Positions 46,178 through 56,598 of a stretch of DNA of 64,000 nt are shown in pieces. The first letter of the stretch is position 1; the number at the start of each line of letters is the position of its first letter. The stretch is taken from NCBI GenBank assembly GCA_965644295.1, contig CBFFRP010000073.1, forward strand, positions 1 through 64,000, read 5' to 3'. A program made the translations under genes and the position numbers. Below the pieces are notes generated by a model. That model did not search any database. It worked only from the letters and a program-made list of their open reading frames with translations, and had not been told where the DNA came from. The DNA comes from Paraphysomonas bandaiensis. Lineage: Eukaryota; Chrysophyceae.

Positions 46178-47403
46178 AATCTCCTGCATGTTATTGCGGA
46201 TTTGGAATTGTATATTTTTGTCACGTATTCTACAAATGGCGTCCGTAGTGGCGAAGGGAAAAGTATGTTTCTTTAGTACCTTGTAAGTTATTGGTGCTGA
46301 TAGAGGCCCTGCTAATGATATTTGAAGGGCAGTTGGGTCATAGTAGTCTTTACGACGATGTTCCTCATCACCATGTAAAATAAAAGTGCATAGTACTTAC
46401 TAGATATAGGAGGGGTAAATTTACTAGCAGAAAGTATTTTACTACTAATATTCAGTGTATGGCACCACATTGTTGAAGTCAGTATCGTGATTTCAGTATT
46501 AAATTTTCTTATACATATTGGTCCCACGAACTTGTGGAAAAAGTGCCAACCGGGCACCAAAATATGTCTTAAATATAGGGGCGTAAATAGAAACTTTTAA
46601 ATACTACATATTTTTCCAGATGCTTAATCTGTAAAATTGGATGAGACTCCTGAGCTGTAGCTGTGTATTGCATGGCACATAGGAAAGCAAACTACTGGAC
46701 AGAGCTTCATTCCAGCGTTTGGGAATATAATAATGCCACTGCTCAGTTGAGTAAATTCCTTTTAGGCTCGTTCTTTTGTTATCTAATAGATTATAAAGTA
46801 CATATTATGTCAACCACTGATCAAGTGCCGCATCTTGAATCGTCATGATACTTCAGTGTCACGTTTATAATAGCGATGTAGTATTTTGACTACGTATTAC
46901 ATTTTTTCACATTTTATTTATTAACGTATTCTACAGTTCTATCTTAGGGAAACATCCGTATTTCAACAAAATCACAACTTTTATGATTTACCTGTGCGGT
47001 ACCTTTACATTATATGCAAAGGCGTAACCTAGCAATGATTTATCTTAGTGCTTCGTGATTAAATAAAGTACTCATATTGTGCGAAAGGAAAATATAATAC
47101 AAACGTCTACATGCTAGATGTATAAGAATGTGTGATGCCTGGCCACCACCATACCCAGCCTCGTATGGGACGCCGTGACCACAGGGATGCAGATCTATAA
47201 TCTATACCTACATATTTGACAAAGCTATTACAATTCTGGTAATTTGTATAATTTAAACTCATACCACAGCACTATTGATGTTTCAAGCTTTCGAAAGCAA
47301 AGATAATATATTATAAGAAGCTTATTACAACACATAGCAACATTGTCATGCTATAATCCTATCCATCTATAAAGACACAAATATCGAATAATCCCACTAA
47401 ATT
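46178..47403. other. Intergenic region
   Basis: No gene recognised. A short GC-rich patch at about 47130-47190 stands out from AT-rich surroundings but matches no RNA that I know. It is the probable 3' flank of both convergent neighbours. Confidence 0.4.
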
Positions 47404-48612
47404 TTAACTGTCCATATTCGCCAAAATATTATTCTGTGAAACTACCCGGCGGAATGGCGAAAACGGTACATATAAGCCGAATAATTGAATCTTCGTTTTC
47501 TTGGTACCAAGAGTCTTCTCAACATCGTCCACTAGGTTTTCATAATGCTGTGCCAATAGAGGATCCGCTATGAAGTATGTATTACTCCACAGAGCTCTCA
47601 TTGTCCACAGCAATACAATCACAAATACACCAAAGGCAATGAGAAACAACAATAACGACGCAACTCGCAGAAGGGGAGTATGTAGAGACAAACGATAAGT
47701 GTTAACAGCATTCGCAAAAGCTACTAAAGGAAAGGTCACAGCCCATAAAGGATGAATCACTTCAGGAGTGCGAAAGATCACAACAATATTCCGAATCAGA
47801 AGGAAAAAAAGGCCGATGGCAATATATATAAAGAAACGGGAAATATCATCATAGACATTTCCCTGCAATGCAGTCCACGCTACAGAAGCAACAGAAGGGG
47901 GTACAAAAAATAAAAAATAGGCCCCGTATGGCTGCGAAGGAAGTATCCAGGCCGTTGTCTGGTTTATTCGGCTTAAAGTAATAGCTTGAAAGAGCGAAAT
48001 GATAAATAATAGCCACGCCACAACACCTAAGGTAAACATAAACTTCCCGAGTTCAATAAGATGGCAGTCCGCTAATATTTTTGACGCTAGAAAATTACCC
48101 ACATGTGTTAAATTAAAGAGAATATTAACTTGTTTAGCTAAGCGAGGTGAACGTTGGGGCATCATGTACTGCCAATACGTACTCACAGACCAAATCAGCT
48201 GCAATATGGTAACAATGTAGGCAATAGACGGATGATAAGATCGTAGTTGCGAAGAAGTGGAAGATGCCATACTATCTGGCACTGATAATGTAAGAATCAT
48301 TGCAGACATAAGAGGAAAAAAGAAAAAACAGTATCTTATCGGATGACTGAATTCACATCTGACTGCCTCAAAATGAAGAATTGTTTTAGTAATGTATGCA
48401 GCAAACATTATCACTGAAACAATCAGTCCGATCCACCACGCTGCACACTGATATCTCGCAGGAATTTCAGAGAACTCTGTATGAGTTTCAATTAATGCTT
48501 TCCAAAGCATAGCTTGAGCGCTAACACCAACAGAGAGGCCTAGTGCTGATATTGGATACTTCTGTAAGTAGTTTAGCATTAGTGGTTTAGGTGATACAGA
48601 AGTAGGTGTCAT
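47404..48612 (-). CDS. SLAC1/TehA-type anion channel or dicarboxylate transporter
   Basis: An intronless 402-residue protein with about ten hydrophobic helices. Family landmarks include YPISALGLSVGVSAQAMLW in helix 1, FEAVRCEFSHPIRYCFFFFP (equivalent to the E-F-x-H-P-V-R-x-N-F-F motif), LASKILADCHLIELGKFMFT, FFVPPSVASVAWTAL (P-P-S-x-A-x-x-A-Y-type) and HPLWAVTFPLVAFANAV (W-x-x-T-F-P). Members carry tellurite/dicarboxylate (TehA, Mae1) or small anions such as nitrate and chloride (plant SLAC1). The pore Phe that gates SLAC1/TehA cannot be assigned safely by eye. Acts in the plasma or another membrane. It diverges from the TRMT10-like gene. Confidence 0.82.
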   Translation of the reverse strand: MTPTSVSPKPLMLNYLQKYPISALGLSVGVSAQAMLWKALIETHTEFSEIPARYQCAAWWIGLIVSVIMFAAYITKTILHFEAVRCEFSHPIRYCFFFFPLMSAMILTLSVPDSMASSTSSQLRSYHPSIAYIVTILQLIWSVSTYWQYMMPQRSPRLAKQVNILFNLTHVGNFLASKILADCHLIELGKFMFTLGVVAWLLFIISLFQAITLSRINQTTAWILPSQPYGAYFLFFVPPSVASVAWTALQGNVYDDISRFFIYIAIGLFFLLIRNIVVIFRTPEVIHPLWAVTFPLVAFANAVNTYRLSLHTPLLRVASLLLFLIAFGVFVIVLLWTMRALWSNTYFIADPLLAQHYENLVDDVEKTLGTKKTKIQLFGLYVPFSPFRRVVSQNNILANMDS

Positions 48613-49098
48613 CCCATTACAACCGAGTGATGAGTGATTCAGAAGATCAGGTTGCTGCTGGGCCGGACATTCTTAAAAGATTTTAGTCCTAACCATCACA
48701 TCACCACACACATGGTGGATATATCCCGTATACACGCTGCATATGGTTCAAACTTCAAACTATTGTAGTATGCTATATTTGTCTCTTTTTTATAAGTAAT
48801 TTTACATAAACAAGTCCTCTGTGTATGTACGTGTATAAGCACCGTGGTGGTCGGCAACAGCGTTTTTTGAAGAAACGCATCCCAAAAAACAAAAAGTGTT
48901 TATGGCGTGTGTGATATTTTTAGCTGTACTGCGTACTGCTGTGTACTGTGTGTGGTAAGAGTGACTTGTACAGCTTTGCAATCTCACACACTCCTCACAG
49001 ACTCCTGTGATCAGCTCATAATTGCAACAGCTGTTGTGTTTGCACCTTACTGAGATATCTGTATAACACTTATCAATCTGGAGGGAACGAATCGTGAA
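48613..49098. promoter_or_regulatory. Divergent intergenic region, SLAC1-like / TRMT10-like
   Basis: A 486-bp gap between divergent start codons, with a CACACA/TGTGTG-rich stretch at about 48940-49000. Promoter function is inferred from geometry. Confidence 0.35.
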
Positions 49099-50100
49099 AT
49101 GGATAGTAACGTGGACACTAATGAGAACACGCCTTCTGAGTGCTCTGTAAACGAAACCACACACCCTGATGAGGGATCTCATGTAGATCACGTTACACAA
49201 TCTGACCAACTCTGTGCATTATCCAAGAACCAGCAGAAAAGGCTCTTGAAGGCCCAGCGTTGGGAGAAGGCGAAACAACTAAAGAAAGAGCGCAAGAAAC
49301 AGCAGGCAAAAGATAACAGACCTGAGAAGAGAAAATTTGAGGAATTAGAGGAAAATGGACATGAAGAAGCTACGTCGGCGAATATCGAGAGACAGGCTAG
49401 GAAAGAACAGGCAAATGCGGATTTTTTAAAGAAATGCGATGATTGTTACGGCGTGATAATAGATTGCGGTTGGGAGGATGACCACACTGACAGTACATTG
49501 AAATCATTAACCCAGCAGATAATGTACTGTTACGGTATAAATAATCGTAGTGAGCATCCGTCCTATATATATGTTACTGGCATTGGTCCTCGTACCTCTG
49601 AAAAGCTAAAGAAAAATCACTGTGAAAATTGGAGAGGGGTATCTCTGCATTCTTCTGATTATTCGAAGCTATTTGTACCCGAATCTGCAGCTGATGATAG
49701 CAGTGGCCCAATAGGTATCGGTGCTGCAAATGGTGGCAAGAAGTGTGCGATGTCCAAGGAGTTAGTATATTTGACTTCTGACTCGACAGAAACGCTGGAG
49801 GACCTCGATGATAACTGTGTGTATATAATAGGAGGAATTGTCGACAGGAATCGCCTGAAAGGGGCGACCTACAATAAGGCACAAAAGCAGGGAATACGAA
49901 CAGCCAAGCTTCCAATTAAGGAACACTGCAAGATGTCGGCTACTCATGTTCTGACGATAAACCATGTGTTCGATATATTAAAGTCATATTCTAGCTGCAA
50001 GTCTTGGGCAACTGCTATGGAAAAAGTGCTCCCATCTAGGAAAGGGGCCACTGTTACAGACAGCTCTTTGCAACACGATAAGGATACCGAAAGTTGTTAG
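49099..50100 (+). CDS. TRM10: tRNA (guanine(9)-N1)-methyltransferase, Trm10 family
   Basis: A single-exon protein of 333 residues. A charged N-terminal region (KNQQKRLLKAQRWEKAKQLK ... KKERKKQQ), typical of Trm10 tRNA-binding tails, precedes a SPOUT domain from about residue 110. Motifs are YGVIIDCGWEDD (the conserved Asp region), SLTQQIMYCYGINNR, YIYVTGIGPRTSEKL, ELVYLTSDSTETLEDLDDNC, VYIIGGIVDRNRLKGATYNKA and QGIRTAKLPIKEHCKMSATH then VLTINHVFDIL. The Y-I-I-G-G-I-V-D-R-N segment and the L-P-I/V-L-T-I-N segment are Trm10 signatures. The enzyme methylates N1 of G9 (and A9 in some members) in tRNA using S-adenosylmethionine. The cytosolic or nuclear paralogue is more likely than the mitochondrial TRMT10C, as no presequence is seen. 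Confidence 0.92.
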   Translation: MDSNVDTNENTPSECSVNETTHPDEGSHVDHVTQSDQLCALSKNQQKRLLKAQRWEKAKQLKKERKKQQAKDNRPEKRKFEELEENGHEEATSANIERQARKEQANADFLKKCDDCYGVIIDCGWEDDHTDSTLKSLTQQIMYCYGINNRSEHPSYIYVTGIGPRTSEKLKKNHCENWRGVSLHSSDYSKLFVPESAADDSSGPIGIGAANGGKKCAMSKELVYLTSDSTETLEDLDDNCVYIIGGIVDRNRLKGATYNKAQKQGIRTAKLPIKEHCKMSATHVLTINHVFDILKSYSSCKSWATAMEKVLPSRKGATVTDSSLQHDKDTESC

Positions 50101-50708
50101 CTGTTTTAGTTTATTCTTAACTTTAATCGTCATAGTTTCTTCTACAATGTCTCACATTTTATAAATATCACATTTTTTAATTGTAGAGTTAAGAGTTACG
50201 TGTTGTTGATTTCATCTGTCATCAACGTATGGTAATAGCATTTAGATGTTTACAAAACTATACTACAATGTGTAGATGTGTAGACCAACTATTTTGCGGA
50301 CTGCTTTGCATGTACATATCCAATTGACAAGCAAGTCCAGCGCTTCATTTGTTTTCATATTCTGTCACAACGGGAAACTTGTATGATGTGACCGCTATTC
50401 TTATCACATATATAGTATATATATTATACATTGTGCAACTATGTGTTGTCGCACGGTGTATCATGTATCACATGGAAACATTTCTATTTGCAATAGAATA
50501 TAGCTTTACTATGTACTAGAAATAGACTAATAGCTGCTCATAGTATGCGATTTATACTCATATAATAACAAACCAGGATACGAAAATTGCTCAACAAACC
50601 TTCATCTTTTATTAAATAGGCTATCCGTCATCAAATGCGGCGTTACGAATATTCAGAAGTAAAGATTGTGTGTGTGCGTGTGTGCCACGACTTCTTGGAC
50701 TATAATAC
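50101..50708. other. Convergent intergenic region
   Basis: 3' flanks of TRM10 and the TXNDC9-like gene. AT-rich; a TATATAGTATATATATTATA stretch lies at about 50410. Nothing else seen. Confidence 0.45.
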
Positions 50709-51630
50709 TCACAAATCATCGTCTGACATATCTAAGTCGTAATCAGCATCTCTGTATCCTACATAAGCAGCGCGCCTCATTTCTTCCATAGTTGCCTTTG
50801 CCCTGGCCTCAACCTCATCATCATCAACAATTACAGAACTTTTGATGGCCCCATTAGCCGCCAGATAACGGGCCAATTTTATAGTGGGCCATTCATCCTC
50901 CTTCCCCTCAGGCATATCAGCGGCTAGCTCTTCAAATCCAATCAACTTTCCCGTGGCAACACCGTCTTCGAAAAAAACTAGAGTAGGCATGGTACGTATT
51001 CTAAGCTTGTCAACGAAAAATGGAGCCTTTTCGGCGTTAATATATATAAACTTCGATTCAATATGACGGGCTGCAAGTTTTTGTAGATGCATATCCATTA
51101 TTTTGCATCGAGGAAACTCTCTGTGGTAAAAATGGCAAATGACATGAACGCTTCCCGTCACTTCTGTCAGAAATTCATCCTGTGTTATTTCTCTGTACTG
51201 CCCATGACCTTTGCCAATATTTTCTAACTTCTGCAGTTCGGAATTTTTTATCTCTCTCAGGCGCTTTTCACGCAGCATGCGGAGCTCTGCATCCTCATCA
51301 CCGTGATTATCATCATCGTCATCTTCATTCATAGGTGCTTCTTCATTCTGTTCAGAGGCCGCAGCTGCCGCTTGGGCTCTTCGCCGTTTCTCTTGTGCTA
51401 TCCGAGCCTGCTCCTTTTTATATGCCTCCCCAGTTGGACCGTCCACAGAAGTATCATTACCACCTTGTCCCTGGGCATATTTAGCTTTCAAATCATCCAC
51501 AGCTTTACCCATTCTATTGTTGACCTAATATACCGTATAAGTGTAGAATTATAGTCATATATAACGTACTCACCTCTTGGGCTACAGCTCCTTGCATTTC
51601 GGGTGTCATAGCGGGAGATGATTTCAACAT
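50709..51630 (-). CDS. TXNDC9: Thioredoxin-like phosducin-family protein (TXNDC9 / PhLP3)
   Basis: Two exons, 51630-51574 (MLKSSPAMTPEMQGAVAQE) and 51524-50709, separated by a 49-nt intron; together exactly 291 codons. A charged coiled N-terminus and a polyacidic stretch (NEDDDDDNHGDED) precede LRMLREKRLREIKNSELQKL, then GKGHGQYREI. The thioredoxin-like domain follows: VHVICHFYHREFPRCKIMDM, KFIYINAEKAPFFVDKLRIR, TMPTLVFFEDG with the cis-Pro, and GFEEL. The redox CxxC is absent, as in the family. TXNDC9/PhLP3 is a co-chaperone of the CCT chaperonin that helps tubulin and actin folding. The tail ending in an acidic run (DADYDLDMSDDDL) also fits. The ATG at 50709's own long exon (51512) would lose the conserved first exon, so 51630 is preferred. 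Confidence 0.9.
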
Positions 51631-52573
51631 CTTATCTTTTTCTGTTACTCTACCTGACAATAATGATCTACGTGTATGTTTAACCACAACTGGAACTGAG
51701 CTGCGTGAGTGATATACAGCACCAGTATATATAATGTGTATAAAAAAATTTAAACCAAAAGAAGCCTGTTTTTTTATAGTCGTTTCATCTGTAGTGTAGT
51801 ATATACTGTGTTGTAGTACAGCAGATAACAGATAGTGTACCGGTCTACAGATACGTCAAGTGGTGTAGAGGTACAGATACAGCGCAGTTTCCCACCGCCC
51901 CTCATAGTATCGAGACACCATTTATGAGCCATATATGAGTGCCGTATATACGGGATTAGGGTGACTATTGCGGTGTATCCGTCAGGTGTGACTACTGTCA
52001 TTGCTACTTTGGGTTCCCAAATTGTCGGCCTGCTACAGGGAGAAGAGGGAAGAGTGCACTTGATTAGGGTGGAAATTTTCAGATGTTTTCGGAGCAGACT
52101 GGTGAAGCTGGTGATTGGTGCCTTTAGAGGATATATACCAGTCGGGAATATCTGTAGTAGCGGTGTGGGTGATGTCGTAGTACGTGCCGTGCATCCCTGC
52201 GATCAGTAGCCTGCAGCAGGTTGCATCCAGCATAGTTCGTGAAATAGCAGTAATCAGTGATAAGCTCCGGGTACAGTAGTGATAGGAATATATTTAATGT
52301 GAAGAATATTAATACTTGGAATATACCTGGTGAAAATGAGCAAGTGAGTGACGATATTATGAATTTTGGTGGCATCGAGAACTATACTTTAATCAGTGGT
52401 GGCATAGCTCGTCGGTTTCTATATAAAATACATCTATTAGCAAGAAAATAAATTAACTCACGACTGAACATGGATAGTACTTTTGAATTCAATTATGTCA
52501 CGAAATCGTGTACGATATAGATATTAAGACTTACTAGCAATACAAGCAACTTGACATGCATTTCTCGTTGTCA
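51631..52573. other. Non-coding stretch left of the hAT element
   Basis: No gene is supported; frames on both strands are short and unsupported. It is probably the promoter of the TXNDC9-like gene at its left end. Confidence 0.4.
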
Positions 52574-53342
52574 CTATAAATCAGGGATAGGGAACAATAT
52601 ATTGCAATACTATTGTTATATAGCGTTCCATCAATAGTATTGAAGGATTTTTTAAACCGGTCCTACAATACAATTACAATATATTGTCAATGTATTGCAA
52701 TATATTAGTATGACTACTCAGTAGGTAAACACATCCGTAGATTTCATTTTTAGTATTAGTCATTAAGATCACATGACAACCAAACCAACTGTTGCTTATA
52801 GCTAATAAAAATCCACCTCGTCCTCATCCTCTGAGCCATCATCGGTGAGGTCAACATCACCATATTCATCCACAGAATTAATTGAAATATGCTAGTATCC
52901 GGCCATAACTGTCGAATAGCTTTCAGAAATAACAGCATATTAAGTAGGATGGATACTTTTGCGCAACATTGATATAATATGTTTAGCTGTGCTGAACAGA
53001 CGTTCCCATGTATTGGAAGTACATACCAGGGCCAGGCAACCGTTAATGACTCGTGGATCTGTACGTTTCTTAATTTTTTGAGCTGACTGAAGATTTTTAG
53101 TCGCATTGTCAACATCAGCTTCATTATCCTTTGTAATGTTGTAATCAATTTCTCGGTTATATATATCCATTTTGCACCCTACAGCAGTTGAGAATCTTCT
53201 CTTATATGACTATCATAATATTGATTGCAATGTATTGCAATAGTATTGTGAGCTCTTTTAACAGAAACACTATTGATGGAATATTTGACCAGTCCACTAA
53301 TCAATATATTTTACAATATTGTTCCTTATCCCTGCTATAAAT
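52574..53342. mobile_element. hAT-family DNA transposon, decayed, with intact ends and 8-bp target duplication
   Basis: The element proper spans 52582-53334 (753 bp). It begins CAGGGATAGGGAACAATAT and ends with the inverse, ATATTGTTCCTTATCCCTG, matching except for one base. CTATAAAT flanks it exactly on both sides (52574-52581 and 53335-53342). CAGGG-type ends and an 8-bp duplication are hallmarks of hAT elements. Sub-terminal inverted similarity (CCATCAATAGTATTG with CACTATTGATGG) extends the arms. It carries a C-terminal transposase fragment and is too short to be autonomous. Confidence 0.92.
52756..53170 (-). pseudogene. hAT transposase C-terminal dimerisation fragment, frameshifted
   Basis: Minus-strand frames read ALVCTSNTWERLFSTAKHII then SMLRKSIHPT, matching the hAT dimerisation motif (T-S-x-x-x-E-R-x-F-S-x-A). 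The expected next segment, LNMLLFLKAIRQLW, lies in another frame after a stop. An acidic tail (DGSEDEDEVDFY) follows. The N-terminal and catalytic DDE parts are missing. It is therefore a dead internal remnant of the element. Confidence 0.85.
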
Positions 53343-53727
53343 TCAAGAAAGGTAGTTGTAGGTTGCAGTAAAAATTATCAGTACAATGCTATATGATCTG
53401 ATAGCCTTGCTTGTTGATCAAAGAAGAACATCAGTAGCACTATTAAATATTTGTTTAGGTATCGATGAGTATGAACAAAATTTTTCTTGCTTTGCTATAA
53501 TCGGTACACAGATAAAAGCACATTCGTACTATACAACTAACGAACAACAGTCCTGCTTAGCATTATGAAACATACAACTGCATAAACATCGTTAATTGAA
53601 AATACCGTTCCCAGGAAAGTATAAAAGATATGCCCATAGTCATGCACTTCATTTTACATGACTACGAGAGTAAAAAGTAATGTCAATATAGTATTTACAA
53701 TGTACACATTAGGTAGCATATATATCT
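53343..53727. other. Intergenic region right of the hAT element
   Basis: A 60-codon plus-strand frame is present but has no recognisable features. Otherwise AT-rich 3' flank of the EF-hand gene. Confidence 0.4.
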
Positions 53728-55027
53728 CTATATCCTGTTCCGACCATAAGAGTGATTTCTCTTTAATCCAGATGCAAGCTGCGGCCTCGCAATGCTAGGT
53801 AGAGCTATACTACTCCGCAAGGTAGACCTGCTAAATGTTTTGTTCATCGAGGTACGGGTCGATGCTGCGGGGTGGAGCTCATTTCCTTCAAGTTTAAATG
53901 ATTCGTTTTTCCGGAGTACATACTTTGCCGGAGATATATCTCCCACTTGTGACTGTTGGTGATGATGGCGCAACATACGCTGATTAGTGTCTATCGGGGA
54001 TAGAGACAGACCTGAAGGTGGGCAAATCGTGTAATCTACTTCATTTTCATTCTAAATTAAAATGAGTACATATAGGGATTTCGGTGTTTCCAGTACCTGA
54101 GAAAATGAGGACGATGGAGTGGAGAAAGTTGACAATGACGAAGACGACGAGCAGCTAATACTCTGTGGGTCGAAATCCAAAGTTCGCAGTAGGGATGTGG
54201 GCAGAGCATCCTCCAGGGGTACCAGTAATGGAGGACGCCTAGCCGGAGGGTTCTCCTCTTGATCTTGTGCTTCATGTTCTGACAGATCCTTTGAACCACT
54301 ACTAGAGAGAGAGATACACTGAGGGTTTCTGATGACCTGATGCAGATACATAACCGTCTGCTTAGATTTCTGCATATGCTGATCGTGTAGCACCACCAAT
54401 GTATCTAGGTTCTTTCTTTTTCGGCCCTTCACATAGTTTACAACTCCAGCTGACCTACGATAGCGATTATATATTACTTTCAATCGCAAACACACACCTT
54501 CTACTACGATGCCTGCTCAGTTCATGCGCTTCCCAAGCTCTATCTATCTCAAACGATCTGAAGGCGGCATTATTTACTACGTGCTGCATCAAGACCCCTC
54601 GCCGCTGCTGCGTCAATACTGTTTCAGTGGATAATACGCTGCCACTGTCAACAAGAGCATCAAGTTTATGCAATTGGAGTTTACGAGATGATAAGTTCTG
54701 CGCAATGGCCACAAGGAACTCGTCGAATGTTATTTCACCAGAGTTGTCAATATCTGCCCCATTAAACATATTTTTAACTTCACTTTTGTTTTTCATAATG
54801 CCGGATGAGAGAACCACATTGGCTAGCTCATCAATACTAACCGTTCCGCCTTTGTCGGCATCCATTGCGTCAAACCACTTGCGGTACTTCATGAGCTGAT
54901 CATCTGTAAAGGTTCGCTTCTGCTCCTTTACATACAGCCGTTGAGCCAGTGCCTCTTCGCGAGACATGTTAACGGCAGATAGAGACGGCATACGCTCAAG
55001 CGGGTTGCGTTTGATCTGCGGGGTCAT
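53728..55027 (-). CDS. EF-hand calcium-binding protein with Ser-rich tail
   Basis: Three exons, 55027-54498, 54454-54097 and 54051-53728, total exactly 404 codons. Two EF-hands are seen at about residues 50-75 and 88-112. The first loop is DADKGGTVSIDE, with Gly in place of Ser/Asp at position 5. The second loop is DIDNSGEITFDE, with all ligands. A helical linker (LSSRKLQLHKLDALVDSG) follows, then a low-complexity Ser/Pro region (SSSSSLSTFSTPSSSF) and a basic C-terminus. The pattern suggests a calcium sensor tied to a disordered, probably phosphorylated, tail. No kinase or enzyme domain is visible. Partner and location are unknown. The start MTPQIKRNPLERMPSLSAVN is the only good ATG. Confidence 0.78.
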
Positions 55028-55740
55028 GGAGGCAAAGGGGTCGAGTATAAGAAGTGTAGAGGTATCTAGATGTGGAATTATCTATCGAATAGAGGCAATC
55101 TACTCGTAGCCAGTTGATGCACTAATTGCTCCCACTCCCACTTATTTACATCCCTGTTATATCTAAAGATACATGTGTATGGTATGTCGATATATCACTA
55201 ATCAGAGCTACAATTAATATATATAAGTACTCTATATACCAATTGCGCATATAGAATAACAGATATAAAGTGTGGACAATAACATACATACCATACATAC
55301 GTGTGATATGGTATCATACTTACGAAGTCGCATCCACACTACGACTGCGTATATTCAACTCATGCGCACCCAATAAGTGAAACACGTCCCAAATTACCAA
55401 CTTACTTCAAACAGAAATATGAGATCCAATGATATGACGTGATTATAAGTAATCAACTAATGATTGGATATTCGATTTATTTGACCATTCATACCGATTA
55501 GTTTACCATTGCGGGGGTATGATTGGACATTACCAATAATCTCCCCAATATGGGACGCGTCGAGAACAAATGTGGTGATTTTCATGGCGGTGGCTTCTTC
55601 TGCCGTATTATATACAGTATATATATAGCAGTGTGTACCTGTCGCTCTGTATATTTAACACCACAGGAGATCAAACCATTTAGTCCACCACTTACAATTT
55701 AAGTTATCAAGTTTCCCTTTGAAGGAATAACCTATTCGTC
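55028..55740. promoter_or_regulatory. Divergent intergenic region, EF-hand gene / small mitochondrial-type gene
   Basis: A 713-bp gap between divergent start codons. It contains AT-rich TATATA runs at about 55218 and 55615. No other feature recognised. Confidence 0.35.
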
Positions 55741-56088
55741 ATGTTGAGAATGATGGAAAGTGGATCCCATGTTACCCGTATCAACTCTGTTCGACGAGTA
55801 TACAGGGTGCCCCGCGTATCGCTTTGTTCCACTCCGGACCCTAATGTACACCCCCATGCACATTCAATAGTTCGCCAGGCTATACGTAACAAAAATCCGG
55901 CACTTTACGGTAATAAAAAGGTCTTGACAAATCAAGAAAAGTTAAGGATAGCTGCTGTGGATATTGTCTCACCCGCTGAAGCAGAAGCAGACAGGAAAGA
56001 GATATTAGCTCACAAGGTATACGGTATGGTAGGTTTATTTTGTTCACTTGTTGGATTGGGATTGGGGATAAATATATTTTTAAGTTAG
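55741..56088 (+). CDS. Small single-pass membrane protein, probable mitochondrial
   Basis: A 115-residue intronless protein. The N-terminus (MLRMMESGSHVTRINSVRRVYRVPRVS) is Arg/Ser-rich without acidic residues after position 6, like a mitochondrial targeting sequence. A central hydrophilic part includes NPALYGNKKVLTNQEKLRIA. The last 23 residues (VYGMVGLFCSLVGLGLGINIF...) are one transmembrane helix with GxxxG spacing, ending at the C-terminus. Tail-anchored or inner-membrane topology resembles small respiratory-complex or TIM-type subunits, but I cannot name a family. Confidence 0.6.
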   Translation: MLRMMESGSHVTRINSVRRVYRVPRVSLCSTPDPNVHPHAHSIVRQAIRNKNPALYGNKKVLTNQEKLRIAAVDIVSPAEAEADRKEILAHKVYGMVGLFCSLVGLGLGINIFLS

Positions 56089-56598
56089 ATGGTTTGAGTG
56101 CAATGATGGAAAAGTCTCTTGTTCTATTAGCAGAACTGCAAATGCATGCATGTGGTGTAAATAATCACTAAAATTTAACAACTAAAAGTCATCTTAATAT
56201 TTCTCTGTATACTATTGAGAATTCGTTGCAGTTGGACTTTTCCCATGGTTTATTCAGGATTTAGAACCGCTCATAGTAGTGAAAGTGCATCAACGAATAG
56301 GAGTAACTAGTTCATATCATTACCGGATAAAAAGTTGATTATGATTATTGACTTTTAATTCTATTTGGCACTATCAGAAACTTTAAAATCAACTGCAATA
56401 ATAACTATATAAGTATACGATACCACTTTGTGGACGTGTTTCAAAGGTCACAATAAATAGTTTCAAGAGTACACGCATATAGCGTTGTTGAAATTATTTT
56501 ACGACGTAATATAGTACAAGATACATAGCTCACTGATTTCAGCAATGAACTTACATATGAACACATTGCGTTCTTTCGATACCAATAGACTGTTTGCT
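56089..56598. other. Convergent intergenic region
   Basis: AT-rich 3' flanks of the two neighbouring genes. No repeat or RNA gene recognised. Confidence 0.45.

Noticed and set aside
47130-47200. GC-rich patch as a 5S rRNA or other structured RNA
   Set aside because: No internal control regions or pairing pattern of 5S, U6 or SRP RNA could be recognised.
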